A stretch of 64,000 bases of DNA from Hymenobacter oligotrophus (GCF_003574965.1 NZ_CP032317.1:3596001-3660000); one strand, 5' to 3'. Positions 7,490-17,073 are shown, counted from the first letter of the stretch. Translations and numbers: made by a program. The notes: generated from the sequence alone by a model not told the origin.

Positions 7490-8080
7490 ATGGCTGCCAA
7501 TACGCCCGAAATTGATACCGTTGACGCCCTCGAAGCCCGCTTAGCGGAGCTACAGCGCACCAACGGCGAGGCGTTTCTGCAGGAGTTGTTTCGGGCATTT
7601 TACCGCCCGCTCGGCAACGTGGTGTACCGGGTAGTGCAAGATCGTGCCGTGGCCGAAGACCTGCTGCAAGATGTGTTCATGCGCATCTGGAACAACCGCG
7701 AGTCGCTTGTCATCAGCAGCACTTATAAAGCCTACCTCTACCGCGCTGCTATGAACGCGGCCCTGCGCCACGTGGAGCAGCAAAAGCGCCAGGTAAGCTG
7801 GGACGATGCCAACCTGGCCGAAACCGGCCGCGACACCACCGCCGAGCACCTTGAGGGCCAAGAGGCTGAACAATTAGTAGCCACCGCCCTCGAGGCTTTG
7901 CCGCCGCAGTGCCGCGCCGTGTTTCTGATGAGCCGGCAAGAAGGCATGAGCTATCAGCAGATTGCCGAAGCCTTGGAAGTAGCCCCCAAAACCGTGGAAA
8001 ATCAAATGGGAAAGGCTTTGCGCATCATGCGCGACAAGCTCAGTGGCTTTTTTTCGGGCCTGAATTCGTGGCTGTTATAG
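7490..8080 (+). CDS. ECF RNA polymerase sigma-70 factor (Bacteroidetes envelope-signalling type)
   Basis: The 196-residue protein has region 2 (about 30-100: FLQELFRAFYRPLGNVVYRVVQDRAVAEDLLQDVFMRIW) and region 4 (about 130-185: LPPQCRAVFLMSRQEGMSYQQIAEALEVAPKTVENQM). It fits the RpoE-like sigma family paired with FecR anti-sigma factors in Bacteroidetes. A FecR gene and a TonB receptor follow in the same direction, so it probably drives this island on an outer-membrane signal. The start at 7490 gives the usual family length; a longer frame from 7322 would add 56 atypical residues. Confidence 0.88.
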   Translation: MAANTPEIDTVDALEARLAELQRTNGEAFLQELFRAFYRPLGNVVYRVVQDRAVAEDLLQDVFMRIWNNRESLVISSTYKAYLYRAAMNAALRHVEQQKRQVSWDDANLAETGRDTTAEHLEGQEAEQLVATALEALPPQCRAVFLMSRQEGMSYQQIAEALEVAPKTVENQMGKALRIMRDKLSGFFSGLNSWLL

Positions 8081-8177
8081 CGTGGTTGGAAATTTTTTTA
8101 GGGGTGGCGTAGGGGTAAGGCCTGGGTTGTGGCTCTTACTACTGAAAACCCTGATAAACCAACCTCTCTCAACCGCT

Positions 8178-8912
8178 ATGAAAACCAACTGGCTCATCGC
8201 TCCTCTTTTCTCGGTACTGCTACTCTCTGCCGGCTGCTCGCACGAAGGCGAAGCTTTCGGCCCGCGTGTACGGGGCACCGGCCCTACCGTTACGGAAACC
8301 CGCTCGTTCAACAGCTTCAGCCGTGTGGAGCTCAAGATTGATGCGGAAGTAATTCTCACGCAGGGCAGCCGGCAGGAAGTACGCCTCGAAGGGCAGCGCA
8401 ACATCCTCGATGTGCTCGAAACCGAAATCAACGGCGATGAGCTGCAGATTGAGTACGGCCATGTGCAAGTGCGCAGCCACGAACCCATCAAGGTCTACAT
8501 CACGGTGCCTTCGCTGTCGGAGGTGCAGGTATCGGGTTCGGGCAAAGTGCGCAGCACCTCGCCGTGGTCGGCCAACTCCTTCCAAGTAGAGGTGTCGGGC
8601 TCGGGCGAAGCCACCCTGGACCTCGACCAAGTACAAAGCCTGCGCACCCGCATTTCGGGCTCGGGGGAGGCCCGCCTCAGCGGCGAGGCAGCTAGCCACA
8701 CCGTCAACATCAGCGGCTCGGGCCAGGTAAGCGCCTACGAGCTGGCTACGCAGGATGCCTACGCATCCATCAGCGGCTCGGGCAAAGCTTACGTGCAGGC
8801 TGCCCGCACGCTCAATGCCGAAATCAGCGGCAGCGGCACCATTTACTACCGCGGCAACCCCACCGTTACCACGCGCATTTCGGGTTCGGGCAAAGTACTC
8901 AGCGGTAACTAA
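8178..8912 (+). CDS. GIN-domain (DUF2807) lipoprotein
   Basis: The 244-residue protein has a lipoprotein signal (LLLSAGC, Cys20) and then the head GIN domain. The hallmark is a right-handed beta-helix-like repetition of a strand followed by SGSG: QVSGSGKV, EVSGSGEA, RISGSGEA, NISGSGQV, SISGSGKA, EISGSGTI, RISGSGKV. GIN-domain proteins are surface or periplasmic proteins of Bacteroidetes with unclear role, often beside sigma factors, as here. The start is the ATG at 8178, which brings the signal peptide to the N-terminus. Confidence 0.85.
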   Translation: MKTNWLIAPLFSVLLLSAGCSHEGEAFGPRVRGTGPTVTETRSFNSFSRVELKIDAEVILTQGSRQEVRLEGQRNILDVLETEINGDELQIEYGHVQVRSHEPIKVYITVPSLSEVQVSGSGKVRSTSPWSANSFQVEVSGSGEATLDLDQVQSLRTRISGSGEARLSGEAASHTVNISGSGQVSAYELATQDAYASISGSGKAYVQAARTLNAEISGSGTIYYRGNPTVTTRISGSGKVLSGN

Positions 8913-9061
8913 CCCCAAGAACAAACACCAGGGCGCAGCCTAACGCTGCCGTAATCCTGCTTCGCTCCGAACACGCGCTTCTCTCCCTTCTCTCAACTAC
9001 CGCAACTGCTCCGGCCGGCCTCTGCTGGTTGGCCGGGGTAGCTGCCGCTCCGAAAACAAAC

Positions 9062-11437
9062 ATGAAATCATCAATCCACTGGGGGCTGGCCGCCGGGCTG
9101 CTACTGACGGCCGCCCCCTCCTGGAGCCAAACCTTGCCCGAAGCCACCCAGCGCGCAACCCTAAGCGGCTACCTCCGCGACGGCGCCACCGGCGAGGCCT
9201 TGGTGGGCGCCAGCGTGTTCGTGAAAGCGCTGGGCCTAGGTGCCAACACCGACGAAAACGGCTACTACCAGCTGCAACTGCCCAAAGGCCCGCACACGGT
9301 TACCTACCTGGTTATGGGCTACGAGCCGCAGGAGGTGAAAATCAACCTAGGGGCCGATGCCACGAGCTCGGTAAAGCTATCGGCCACGCGGGTGCAAACG
9401 CAGGAGGTGGTGGTGCAGGGCCAACGCGCTGAGGACAACGTGCGCAAGCCCGAAATGAGCGTGAACAAGCTCGACATGAAAACCGTGAAGCTGATGCCCG
9501 CGCTCCTGGGTGAGGTAGACGTGGTGCGCAGCATTCAGCTGCTGCCCGGCGTAACCACGGTGGGCGAGGGCGCTTCGGGCTTCAACGTGCGCGGCGGCGG
9601 CGTCGATCAGAACTTGATTTTGATGGACGAGATGCCCGTGTACAACGTTTCGCACTTGTTTGGTTTGTTCTCGGCCTTCAACCCCGATGCTGTGCAGGAC
9701 ATGAAGCTGTACAAGGGCGGCATTCCGGCGCAGTACGGCGGGCGTTTGTCGTCGTTGCTTGATGTGCGCCTGCGCGACGGGCACACGGCCGAGCGCGCCA
9801 GCGTGAACGGCGGCATTGGTTTGATTTCGAGCCGTTTGGCCGTGGAAGCGCCGCTGATTAAGGACCGCACCTCGGTGGTGCTGGCCGGCCGCCGCTCCTA
9901 CGGCGACTTGTTCCTGAAGCTGGTGCCCGACCAAAAGGACAACCAGGCGTATTTCTACGACCTGAGCGTGAAGGTGAACCACAAGTTCAGCGCCCGCGAC
10001 CAGCTGCAGCTAACCGGCTACCGCGGCCGCGACGTGTTCAACTTCAGCAACGTGTTCAAGAACAACTGGGGCAACACCGGCGGCACCGCCCGCTGGACGC
10101 ACCAGTTCTCGCCCCGCCTGTTCGGCAACTTTACCGGCGTGGCCGCGCAATACGACTACGCCCTAGGTGTGCCCAACGGCACGCAAGCCTTCGAGTGGAC
10201 CTCGAGCGTGCGCAATTACACCGGCAAGGCCGATTTGAGCTTCCAGCTGAACGCGAACAACACCATCAGCGGCGGCGTGAGCGGTACGCGCTACCGGTTT
10301 AACCCTGCCACGGTAAAGCCGCTGAGCGCCGAGTCGATTTTTGTGGAGCTGAAGGTGGACGAGCAGAAAGCCGGCGAGTACGCTGCCTACCTCGATAACG
10401 AGCAAACCCTTTCGCCGCGCCTGCAACTGCAGTACGGCTTGCGCCTATCGGTGTTCGATTTCCTGGGTACCGGCAAAACCATTTACGACTACCAGGGCGA
10501 GGAAGGCAAGCGCAAAGATCCGCTGAACCCGCGCACGCCCCGCAACGGCGAAGTGGTGAAACGCTACGCCAACCTGGAGCCCCGCGCCTCGCTGCGCTTC
10601 ACGCTCGACGAGAACAGCTCGCTGAAAGCCAGCTACAACCGCACGGCGCAGTACATCCACCTGATATCGAACACCACGGCCGCCTCGCCCTTGGATGTGT
10701 GGAGCCCCAGCACCAACAATATCCGGCCCGAGCGCGCCAATCAGGTAGCCCTAGGTTACTTCCGCAACTTCCTGGACAATGGCTACGAGGCCTCGGTGGA
10801 AGTATTCGGCAAAACCATGGACAACCAGATCGACTACGTGAACGGGGCCAGCACTCTGCTCAACAAAGATCTGGAAGGCGAACTGCTTTACGGCGACGGC
10901 CGCGCCTACGGGGCCGAGTTCTTCGTGAAGAAAAACCAAGGCCCGATTACAGGCTGGGTAAGCTACACCTTGTCGCGCTCGGAGCGGCAGATTGATGGCA
11001 TCAACCGCGGTGCGTGGTACGCCAACAAGTACGACAAGACGCACAACCTCTCGGTGGTGAGCATGTACCAAGTGGGCAAGCGCCTCACGGTGTCGGGCAA
11101 CTTTGCTTACAGCACCGGCGTGGCCACCACCTTCCCCAACGCCCGCTTCAGCTACGAGGGCCTGGTGGTGCCGGTGGTAAGCGGCGATGCCCGCAACAAC
11201 TACCGCGTACCCGCCTACCACCGCCTCGACCTAGGGGCCACGCTCAAGAACCCGCAGCACCCCAGCCGCCGCTGGCAGAGCGAATGGGTGTTTTCGGTGT
11301 ACAACGTGTACGCACGCCGCAACGCCTACGGCATTTATTTCCGCCAAAACGAGGACGACCCGCGCAAAACCGAGGCCGTGCGCCTCTCGGTGTTCGGCTC
11401 GATGCTGCCTTCGGTGTCTTATAACTTCAACTTCTAA
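9062..11437 (+). CDS. TonB-dependent outer membrane receptor with carboxypeptidase-regulatory-like N-domain
   Basis: The 791-residue protein has a signal peptide (to about residue 23), a CarboxypepD-reg-like beta-sandwich (about 35-120: LSGYLRDGATGEALVGASVFVK, GYYQLQLPKGPHTV), a plug domain (about 135-260: SIQLLPGVTTVGEGASGFNVRGG, NLILMDEMPVYNVSHLFGLFSAFN) and a 22-strand barrel ending in the aromatic SYNFNF. It imports an unidentified ligand with TonB energy. It lacks an N-terminal STN signalling domain. The next gene is a DUF4249 lipoprotein, the standard partner of this receptor class in Bacteroidetes. The ATG at 9062 was chosen for the signal peptide. Confidence 0.93.
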   Translation: MKSSIHWGLAAGLLLTAAPSWSQTLPEATQRATLSGYLRDGATGEALVGASVFVKALGLGANTDENGYYQLQLPKGPHTVTYLVMGYEPQEVKINLGADATSSVKLSATRVQTQEVVVQGQRAEDNVRKPEMSVNKLDMKTVKLMPALLGEVDVVRSIQLLPGVTTVGEGASGFNVRGGGVDQNLILMDEMPVYNVSHLFGLFSAFNPDAVQDMKLYKGGIPAQYGGRLSSLLDVRLRDGHTAERASVNGGIGLISSRLAVEAPLIKDRTSVVLAGRRSYGDLFLKLVPDQKDNQAYFYDLSVKVNHKFSARDQLQLTGYRGRDVFNFSNVFKNNWGNTGGTARWTHQFSPRLFGNFTGVAAQYDYALGVPNGTQAFEWTSSVRNYTGKADLSFQLNANNTISGGVSGTRYRFNPATVKPLSAESIFVELKVDEQKAGEYAAYLDNEQTLSPRLQLQYGLRLSVFDFLGTGKTIYDYQGEEGKRKDPLNPRTPRNGEVVKRYANLEPRASLRFTLDENSSLKASYNRTAQYIHLISNTTAASPLDVWSPSTNNIRPERANQVALGYFRNFLDNGYEASVEVFGKTMDNQIDYVNGASTLLNKDLEGELLYGDGRAYGAEFFVKKNQGPITGWVSYTLSRSERQIDGINRGAWYANKYDKTHNLSVVSMYQVGKRLTVSGNFAYSTGVATTFPNARFSYEGLVVPVVSGDARNNYRVPAYHRLDLGATLKNPQHPSRRWQSEWVFSVYNVYARRNAYGIYFRQNEDDPRKTEAVRLSVFGSMLPSVSYNFNF

Positions 11438-11458
11438 CGGCTGCGGCCGCCTAGCAAT

Positions 11459-12289
11459 ATGCTCGCCCGTTTTTTCTCTCTTGCCGCTGTAGCCCTAACC
11501 CTAGGTACGCTGGCCAGCTGCACCGATGTGGTGCAAGTTGAGCTGCCCGAGCCGGAGTCGCAGTTGGCCGTGGAAGGCAACATTACCGACCAACCCGGCC
11601 CCTACGAAATTCGCCTGACGCGCACCGGGGCTTACTTCGACGACAAAACGCCTCTGGCCGTGCGCGGCGCCGAACTCACTATTTCGGATAGCCAGGGCGC
11701 TACCGAAACCCTGCGCGAAACGGCCCCCGGCGTGTACCAAACCAGCAGCCTGCGCGGCCGCATCGGCAACCAGTACACGCTTACCATTAAGGCCGATGGG
11801 CAGGAGTACCGCGCCGCTACCGAAATCAAGCGCGTGCCCCAAATCGACCGGTTCGAGCAGCAGCACAAGGTGGGCCAACCCGGCTGGCGCGATGGGTACT
11901 ACGTGCTCTACAACGGCCCCGAGCTGCCCGGCGTGGGCGACTACTACCGCTTTAAGCTGTACCAGAACGACACGCTGCGCAACAACCCCGACGAACTGAT
12001 TGTGCGCGACGATGCCTTGGTTGACGGCAAGTACATCGGCGACGTAGAAATGACCGACCGTCCCTTCCGCATCGGCGACCGGGTGCGGGTAGAGGTGCTC
12101 TCGTTGCCCAGGGACTACTATTTCTTCCTGACCGAAATGTTCACGCAAATCAACAACGTAGGCATGTTCTCGTCGCCGCCCGCCAACGTGCGCACCAACA
12201 TCGTCAACGTCGATCCGAACGGGCCGAAAGCCGTGGGCTACTTTGCCGGTACGGCCGTACGCTCGGCTACGGTCACCATCACGCCATAG
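11459..12289 (+). CDS. DUF4249 lipoprotein, partner of the TonB receptor
   Basis: The 276-residue protein has a lipobox (LGTLASC, Cys21) and the DUF4249 pattern: QLAVEGNITDQPGPYEIRLTRTGAYFD, GAELTISDSQG, GQEYRAATEIKRVP. These lipoproteins are nearly always encoded just after TonB-dependent receptors with a carboxypeptidase-regulatory domain and are thought to sit on the receptor at the cell surface, much like SusD on SusC, though direct proof is limited. The gap to the receptor is 21 bp, so both are likely co-transcribed. Confidence 0.85.
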   Translation: MLARFFSLAAVALTLGTLASCTDVVQVELPEPESQLAVEGNITDQPGPYEIRLTRTGAYFDDKTPLAVRGAELTISDSQGATETLRETAPGVYQTSSLRGRIGNQYTLTIKADGQEYRAATEIKRVPQIDRFEQQHKVGQPGWRDGYYVLYNGPELPGVGDYYRFKLYQNDTLRNNPDELIVRDDALVDGKYIGDVEMTDRPFRIGDRVRVEVLSLPRDYYFFLTEMFTQINNVGMFSSPPANVRTNIVNVDPNGPKAVGYFAGTAVRSATVTITP

Positions 12290-12370
12290 CAGTAGCGCGG
12301 GCTTTGCAGTCCGCGCTATAACGCGCTAATCGGCAAAAATTACCAACTTAATACCCGATTCTCCGCCACC

Positions 12371-13444
12371 ATGCCCGACCTCTACCCCGATACGGAAGCC
12401 CCCTGGGAGCTACTCGCCAAACATTTGGCGGGCGAAGCCTCCGTGTCGGAGCAAGAGGAACTGCACCGCTGGCTAACGGCGCGCCCCAGCCGCCTGCGCG
12501 TGCTTACCGATGCCACCCGGGCGTGGGAGCGGGGCGGCACCACGGCCGAGGTTTTCAGCGAAGCCGATGTAGATAAAGCCTGGCAGCGCTTTAGCGCGGC
12601 CGCGGGCATAAAAGCCCTAGGTAAAAGTTCGGTAGCCCCGCCCTTGCCAACCCCCGAACCTAGGGTTGTGCCCATGTGGGGCAACAGCCAAACTTGGATG
12701 CGCGTTGCGGCGGCCGTGCTGCTGCTGGTAGGCGTTTGGGCTGTGGCCCGCACCTTCTTGCTTAGCCGCAACTCGGCCGAAACCGTAACGGTAGCCGCCG
12801 GCCCCGAGCGCAAGCTCAGCACCTTGCCCGATGGCAGCCGCGTGTGGGTAAACCGCAACTCCACGCTCAGCTACGCCGCCGATTTCAACGAAAACAGCCG
12901 CGTGGTGCAGCTGCAGGGCGAGGCTTTCTTTGAAATCAAAAAAGACCACGGCCGGCCCTTTACCGTGCTGGCCAACGACACCCGCACGCGCGTGCTGGGC
13001 ACTTCCTTTAACGTGCGCGCCTACTCGGCCGAAGACTCGGTGGAGGTTTCGGTGGTAACGGGCCGCGTGGCGTTCAGCCCCGATCGGCAGCGCGTAACGG
13101 TGCAGGACTCGGTGGTGCTTACGCCGGGGCTGCGCGGTGTTATCAGGCGATCGGCCCCGGCCGTAGCCGTGCAAAAGCCCATCGTCGACCCCAATTTCCG
13201 GGCTTGGCAACAAGATGAGCTGGTGTTCGACAACCAGAGCCTCGGCCAGGTGGCCGAAACCCTTACCCGCTACTACGGCACACCCGTGGAGCTAAGCAAG
13301 CCCGAACTGGCCCGTTGCCGCTTTACGGGCAACTTCAAACAGGCCCAATTGCCGCAAGTGCTGCGCGTCGTCAGCCTGTCGGCTAACCTGTCGGTTTCGC
13401 AAACCGCCGACGGCTATACCCTTGACGGACCGGGCTGCCAGTAG
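12371..13444 (+). CDS. FecR-family anti-sigma factor (DUF4974-containing)
   Basis: The 357-residue inner membrane protein has a cytoplasmic N-terminal region that would hold the sigma factor (1-105), one membrane helix (about 110-131), a periplasmic FecR domain (about 140-240: GPERKLSTLPDGSRVWVNRNS, LQGEAFFEIKKDHGRPFTV, VLGTSFNVRAY) and a C-terminal DUF4974 STN-like domain (about 280-350: LVFDNQSLGQVAETLTRYYGT). It relays signals from the outer membrane to the sigma factor, probably the one at 7490. The TonB receptor and DUF4249 gene lie between sigma and FecR, an uncommon order. Confidence 0.92.
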   Translation: MPDLYPDTEAPWELLAKHLAGEASVSEQEELHRWLTARPSRLRVLTDATRAWERGGTTAEVFSEADVDKAWQRFSAAAGIKALGKSSVAPPLPTPEPRVVPMWGNSQTWMRVAAAVLLLVGVWAVARTFLLSRNSAETVTVAAGPERKLSTLPDGSRVWVNRNSTLSYAADFNENSRVVQLQGEAFFEIKKDHGRPFTVLANDTRTRVLGTSFNVRAYSAEDSVEVSVVTGRVAFSPDRQRVTVQDSVVLTPGLRGVIRRSAPAVAVQKPIVDPNFRAWQQDELVFDNQSLGQVAETLTRYYGTPVELSKPELARCRFTGNFKQAQLPQVLRVVSLSANLSVSQTADGYTLDGPGCQ

Positions 13445-13477
13445 CCCTATCTCATCCTCCAACAGACTTCCAGATCC

Positions 13478-15430
13478 ATGTCTGCTATGCGAAACCGCAT
13501 ATGCCTGGCGGCTGCCATGCTGTGCGCCTTGGCTACCGAGCCCGCCATGGCCCAAGCCCGAAGCGGCTCGGTGCTCGAGCGCAAAGTTACGGTTACGTTC
13601 AACGAAGCGCCGCTCGAATCGGTGCTGCGCACCTTGCGCCGGCAGTACGGCGTGCGCATATCGTACAGCAACACGGCCCTGAACTTAAAGCAACCCGTAA
13701 CGGTATCGGCCAACAACCAGCCGTTGCGTACGGTGCTGGGCGAAGTGCTGCGCGATAAGAACATTGGCTACGAACTGGTAGGCGACCAGCTGGTGCTGCA
13801 CCCCGTCGCGCCCAGATCGGCTGCTGCCAAACCAACTTCGGCAACAGCGCCAGCTGCCACGACTACTACCGTCAGCAAAGCCGTAACCGAGCGCGCGCCC
13901 GATGAGGCAGCGCCTAGGTCGGAGCCGGGCAAAGCCGCCGATAGGCCTGGCGCCGCGCCGGCCGCCAAGCCAGCGCCCCCAGCCAAGGCCACACCCCCGA
14001 AGAAGGAGCCAGCCAAAACCGCCAAGGGCCAATCGACGGCCACCAAAGCCGGCAATGCAGGTGGTGGCAAAACGCCAACCAAGGCTGCTTCGCCGGCTAA
14101 GAACGCAACGGCAACACCCGCGCAAACGGCCTCCACTGTCAAGCCGAATAACCCAAGCCCTGCTGCTGGTGGCGCAGGAAGCCTCGACCCAGAAGTTGCC
14201 CCGGCCACAACACCCGAAACCACTAGTCCGCCAACGGCTGCTACGCCATCCGCAACCACTGAGGCTAAACCTATTGTGGCCAAACAGGATTCGGTTGCTG
14301 CGGCGGCGGCACCGGCTGCCGCTACAGAAAGCGAGGAGCCCGCACGCCCCACCTACAAGCAGCCGGCCCAAATTTCTTTCCTAGGTCCGTTGGGCTCCAA
14401 TGGGCTTCGCAGCGGCCAAACGGTGAACAATTTGTCCATCAACGTGCTGGGTGGCTACTCGGCCGGGGTAGAAGGCTTTGAGGCGGCTGGCTTGTTCAAC
14501 ATCGACCGCGACACCGTGGACGGTGTGCAGGTAGCCGGCTTGACCAACATCGTGGGCAAGCACCTGGATGGCTTTCAGGGGGCAGGCCTGCTGAACGTGC
14601 TGGGCGGCGGTGGCCGTGGCTGGCAAGCCGCAGGCTTGCTTAACGTAGCCGCGCGGCCCGTAGCCGGTGCCCAAACGGCTGGCCTGTTCAACTACGTTGG
14701 CCCAACCAAGAAACTGCCCATCGTAGCCGATGCAGGAGCCCCGGCCACCGATGCAGCGCCTAGCCGCAAACCCACGGTGCAGGCGGCGGGCCTGTTCAAC
14801 GTGGCCCTAGGTGAGGTACGCGGCGGCCAGGCGGCGGGGCTGCTGAACGTAGCTGGCACTGTGCACGGCGTGCAACTGGCTGGCCTCCTGAACGTGGCCG
14901 ATTCGGTAGATGGCGTGAGCATTGCCCCAATAAATTTTGTGCGCCACGGCTACCACCGCGTGGAGGTAATCAACTCCGAAGTGTGGCCCGTAAGCGCCAA
15001 CCTTAAGCTGGGCGGTTCGGCCGCGTTTTACACGTTCTTCACGGGTGCCTATGCGGGCTTCGGCAGCAAGCCGCGGCGTTGGGCCCTAGGGTACGGCCTG
15101 GGCTCGGAGGTATGGGCCCGGCGGCGCCTGAGCGTGGCGCTGGATGCCGTAGCCATGCACGTAAACGAAGAGCAACGCGGCTGGACGCGCGACCTAAACC
15201 TCGACAGCCAGCTGCGCCTGCTCCTGGGTGTCGCGCCTTTCAAAAAAGACGGGCACCTGCGCATCGTGTTCGGACCCACCGTGAGCGTGCTGGTAACGCA
15301 GCGCTACGATACCACCGAGCAGCGGGTGTATTCCAACCTCGCCGAAGGCCGCAAGCTGTGGCTCGACGAAGGCGATGCCGGCACGCGCGTGCTGGGTTGG
15401 GTGGGCTACGCTGCTGGCATTCGCTTTTAA
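13478..15430 (+). CDS. STN-domain protein fused to LA_2272-type surface repeats
   Basis: The 650-residue exported protein has a signal peptide (cleaved near AMAQ), an STN domain (about 33-105: VTFNEAPLESVLRTLRRQYGVRISY, AVL-EVL pattern), a long Ala/Pro/Lys/Thr-rich linker (about 110-290), then tandem surface repeats of the form G-X-Q-X-AGL-X-N (about 310-485; for example QVAGLTNIVG, QGAGLLNVLGG, QAAGLLNVA, QTAGLFNYV) and a barrel-like C-terminal region. STN domains normally sit at the N-terminus of TonB receptors or secretins and contact FecR. Here the domain is separate from the receptor and 33 bp downstream of fecR, so this protein is a good candidate for the actual signal input to FecR. 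That role is inference. Confidence 0.75.
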   Translation: MSAMRNRICLAAAMLCALATEPAMAQARSGSVLERKVTVTFNEAPLESVLRTLRRQYGVRISYSNTALNLKQPVTVSANNQPLRTVLGEVLRDKNIGYELVGDQLVLHPVAPRSAAAKPTSATAPAATTTTVSKAVTERAPDEAAPRSEPGKAADRPGAAPAAKPAPPAKATPPKKEPAKTAKGQSTATKAGNAGGGKTPTKAASPAKNATATPAQTASTVKPNNPSPAAGGAGSLDPEVAPATTPETTSPPTAATPSATTEAKPIVAKQDSVAAAAAPAAATESEEPARPTYKQPAQISFLGPLGSNGLRSGQTVNNLSINVLGGYSAGVEGFEAAGLFNIDRDTVDGVQVAGLTNIVGKHLDGFQGAGLLNVLGGGGRGWQAAGLLNVAARPVAGAQTAGLFNYVGPTKKLPIVADAGAPATDAAPSRKPTVQAAGLFNVALGEVRGGQAAGLLNVAGTVHGVQLAGLLNVADSVDGVSIAPINFVRHGYHRVEVINSEVWPVSANLKLGGSAAFYTFFTGAYAGFGSKPRRWALGYGLGSEVWARRRLSVALDAVAMHVNEEQRGWTRDLNLDSQLRLLLGVAPFKKDGHLRIVFGPTVSVLVTQRYDTTEQRVYSNLAEGRKLWLDEGDAGTRVLGWVGYAAGIRF

Positions 15431-15487
15431 AACCCTAGGTAGTCCACCCGCAAACGCTGTCCTGCGGGCTGGGGCCGGTGCATAAAA

Positions 15488-15514
15488 AAAGAGCCGCCTA
15501 ATTGGCGGCTCTTT
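15488..15514. terminator. Bidirectional hairpin terminator between convergent genes
   Basis: Stem AAAGAGCCGCC / GGCGGCTCTTT with a 5-nt loop. The A-run on the left gives a T-run for the minus-strand hydrolase gene, whose stop codon (15498-15500) lies within the hairpin. Confidence 0.8.
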
Positions 15515-17006
15515 GCGTTGCGGTGCTGGCTTGGGCAGCTTTTGCTTTGCTGCGCAGGCCTAGTTTGGTTTTGGCCACTTGCGGCGAGGCAGGGCGCTCC
15601 ACGGGTTTGGCGCTGTGTTTGGCAATCCAGCCGTGGATGAGCACCAACGCCCGGGGCGAGAAGGTGGGCTGAATGTCGCCGTTTACCAGCGGCCACTGCG
15701 AGCGGTCCGACTGGAACCAGTGGTTGACGCCCGTTAGCTTGTACACCTCCACTTTTTTGTTGCCTTTGGCGCGCAGGCCCTTTTGCAGCAGCGGCAGGTT
15801 GCGGTTGGCCGATACCATCAGGTCGGCGGTGCCGTTGAGGGCCAGTACCGGGCATTTCACACCCGAAAAGCGGGTTTTGGGGTCGAAATCGATGAAGAAG
15901 CGGTACCACGGCGAGGTTAGCTGCGTGGCGCGGGCCTGCACCATGGTAAAGTCGATGTCGGCGTTGCTCATGCGCAGCATGGCGGCCACTTTGGCGCGGG
16001 CTAAGTCGTTGTTGGGCGTTTCGCGGATGATGTTCAGCATGCGCTCGTGCAGCTGCAGCGCGGCGCTCACCTGGGCCGGCGTCGAGCCGATCAGGCGCAT
16101 AATCTCGGTTTGCTGCCGGCGCAACAACTCCGACCCCGATTGCCCGCTGCCCGCCAACGACACCACAAAGCTGGGTGCCCCAATGGGCTGGGCCGCCGAT
16201 AGCAGGGCAATGTTCGCGCCCTCGCCGTGACCAATCATGCCCACTTGCGTTTTGTTTACCTTGTAATGCGCCCGCAAAAAGCCCATGGCAGCCTGCGCGT
16301 CCGAAACCAGGTCGGCGGTGTTGGCTTGCTGGTAGCTGCCCGTCGATTTGCCCACGCCGCGGTCGTCGTAGCGCAGCACGGCTACGCCCCGGCGCGTGAG
16401 GTAGTCGGCCAGGATGTTGAACATGCGGTAGTTATCCACGGCCGCGTTGCGGTCTTGCGGGCCCGAGTCGGAAATTAGCACCACGCCCGGAAACGGCCCG
16501 CGGCCCTGCGGCATCGTGAGCGTGCCCACCAGGCGGAGCTTATCCACTTTGTTCGGAATCACCACTTCTTCTTCGCGGTAGGGCGCGGCGGGCTTAAAAG
16601 TGGCCGCGTTCAGCACCGAGCCCGCCGAGCGCTCGAGCACTAGGGGCGAGGTAAGGCCCGGCTGCGACCACGTGCCCTTCATGCTTTTGCCATCGGCGGC
16701 AAGCTTGCCCGTAAATCGGCTGCCGGCCTCCTCGATGCGCATGGTTACGTCGGCACCTTTGACGGCTACCTTCACGGGCATGCGGGTAATCTTCTGCTTG
16801 GGCACGTCGAGGGTGGCGTAGAGTGTGCCGTTGCTTAGCGGAATGATGGTTATTACCAACTCCGAGGTGCCACCGGTCCCCTTTAGCTCGCCGCGCCATT
16901 GGCCACCTAGGGGCGAGTCGGCGGGGTTGTATTTAGCGGCTGTGCCAAGCAAGGGCAGCAGCAGCAAAAACCACAAAAACGGCTGAAGGCGTAAAAAATT
17001 CCTCAT
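15498..17006 (-). CDS. Secreted alpha/beta hydrolase-fold protein with nucleophile serine replaced by glycine
   Basis: The 502-residue protein has a signal peptide, an N-terminal beta-sandwich domain (about 30-130: GQWRGELKGTGGTSELVITI) common in secreted Bacteroidetes hydrolases, and an alpha/beta hydrolase domain (about 145-470: GTLTMPQGRGPFPGVVLISDSGPQDRN, LRYDDRGVGKSTG). The nucleophile elbow reads G-H-G-E-G (residues 259-263) where the family has G-H-S-E-G, so the catalytic Ser is Gly261 (codon GGC at 16224-16226; AGC would be Ser). The acid (LNGTADLMV) and histidine (TGVNHWFQ) regions remain. It is therefore probably not a normal serine hydrolase; a sequencing error should be excluded. 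The start is the ATG at 17006. Confidence 0.85.
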   Translation of the reverse strand: MRNFLRLQPFLWFLLLLPLLGTAAKYNPADSPLGGQWRGELKGTGGTSELVITIIPLSNGTLYATLDVPKQKITRMPVKVAVKGADVTMRIEEAGSRFTGKLAADGKSMKGTWSQPGLTSPLVLERSAGSVLNAATFKPAAPYREEEVVIPNKVDKLRLVGTLTMPQGRGPFPGVVLISDSGPQDRNAAVDNYRMFNILADYLTRRGVAVLRYDDRGVGKSTGSYQQANTADLVSDAQAAMGFLRAHYKVNKTQVGMIGHGEGANIALLSAAQPIGAPSFVVSLAGSGQSGSELLRRQQTEIMRLIGSTPAQVSAALQLHERMLNIIRETPNNDLARAKVAAMLRMSNADIDFTMVQARATQLTSPWYRFFIDFDPKTRFSGVKCPVLALNGTADLMVSANRNLPLLQKGLRAKGNKKVEVYKLTGVNHWFQSDRSQWPLVNGDIQPTFSPRALVLIHGWIAKHSAKPVERPASPQVAKTKLGLRSKAKAAQASTATQRAAN

Positions 17007-17073
17007 AAAGTTCAATAAAGTACTTGGCAGAGCGGGGCTAAGCACGCTTTATTCTGGGAGAATACCAAAATTA

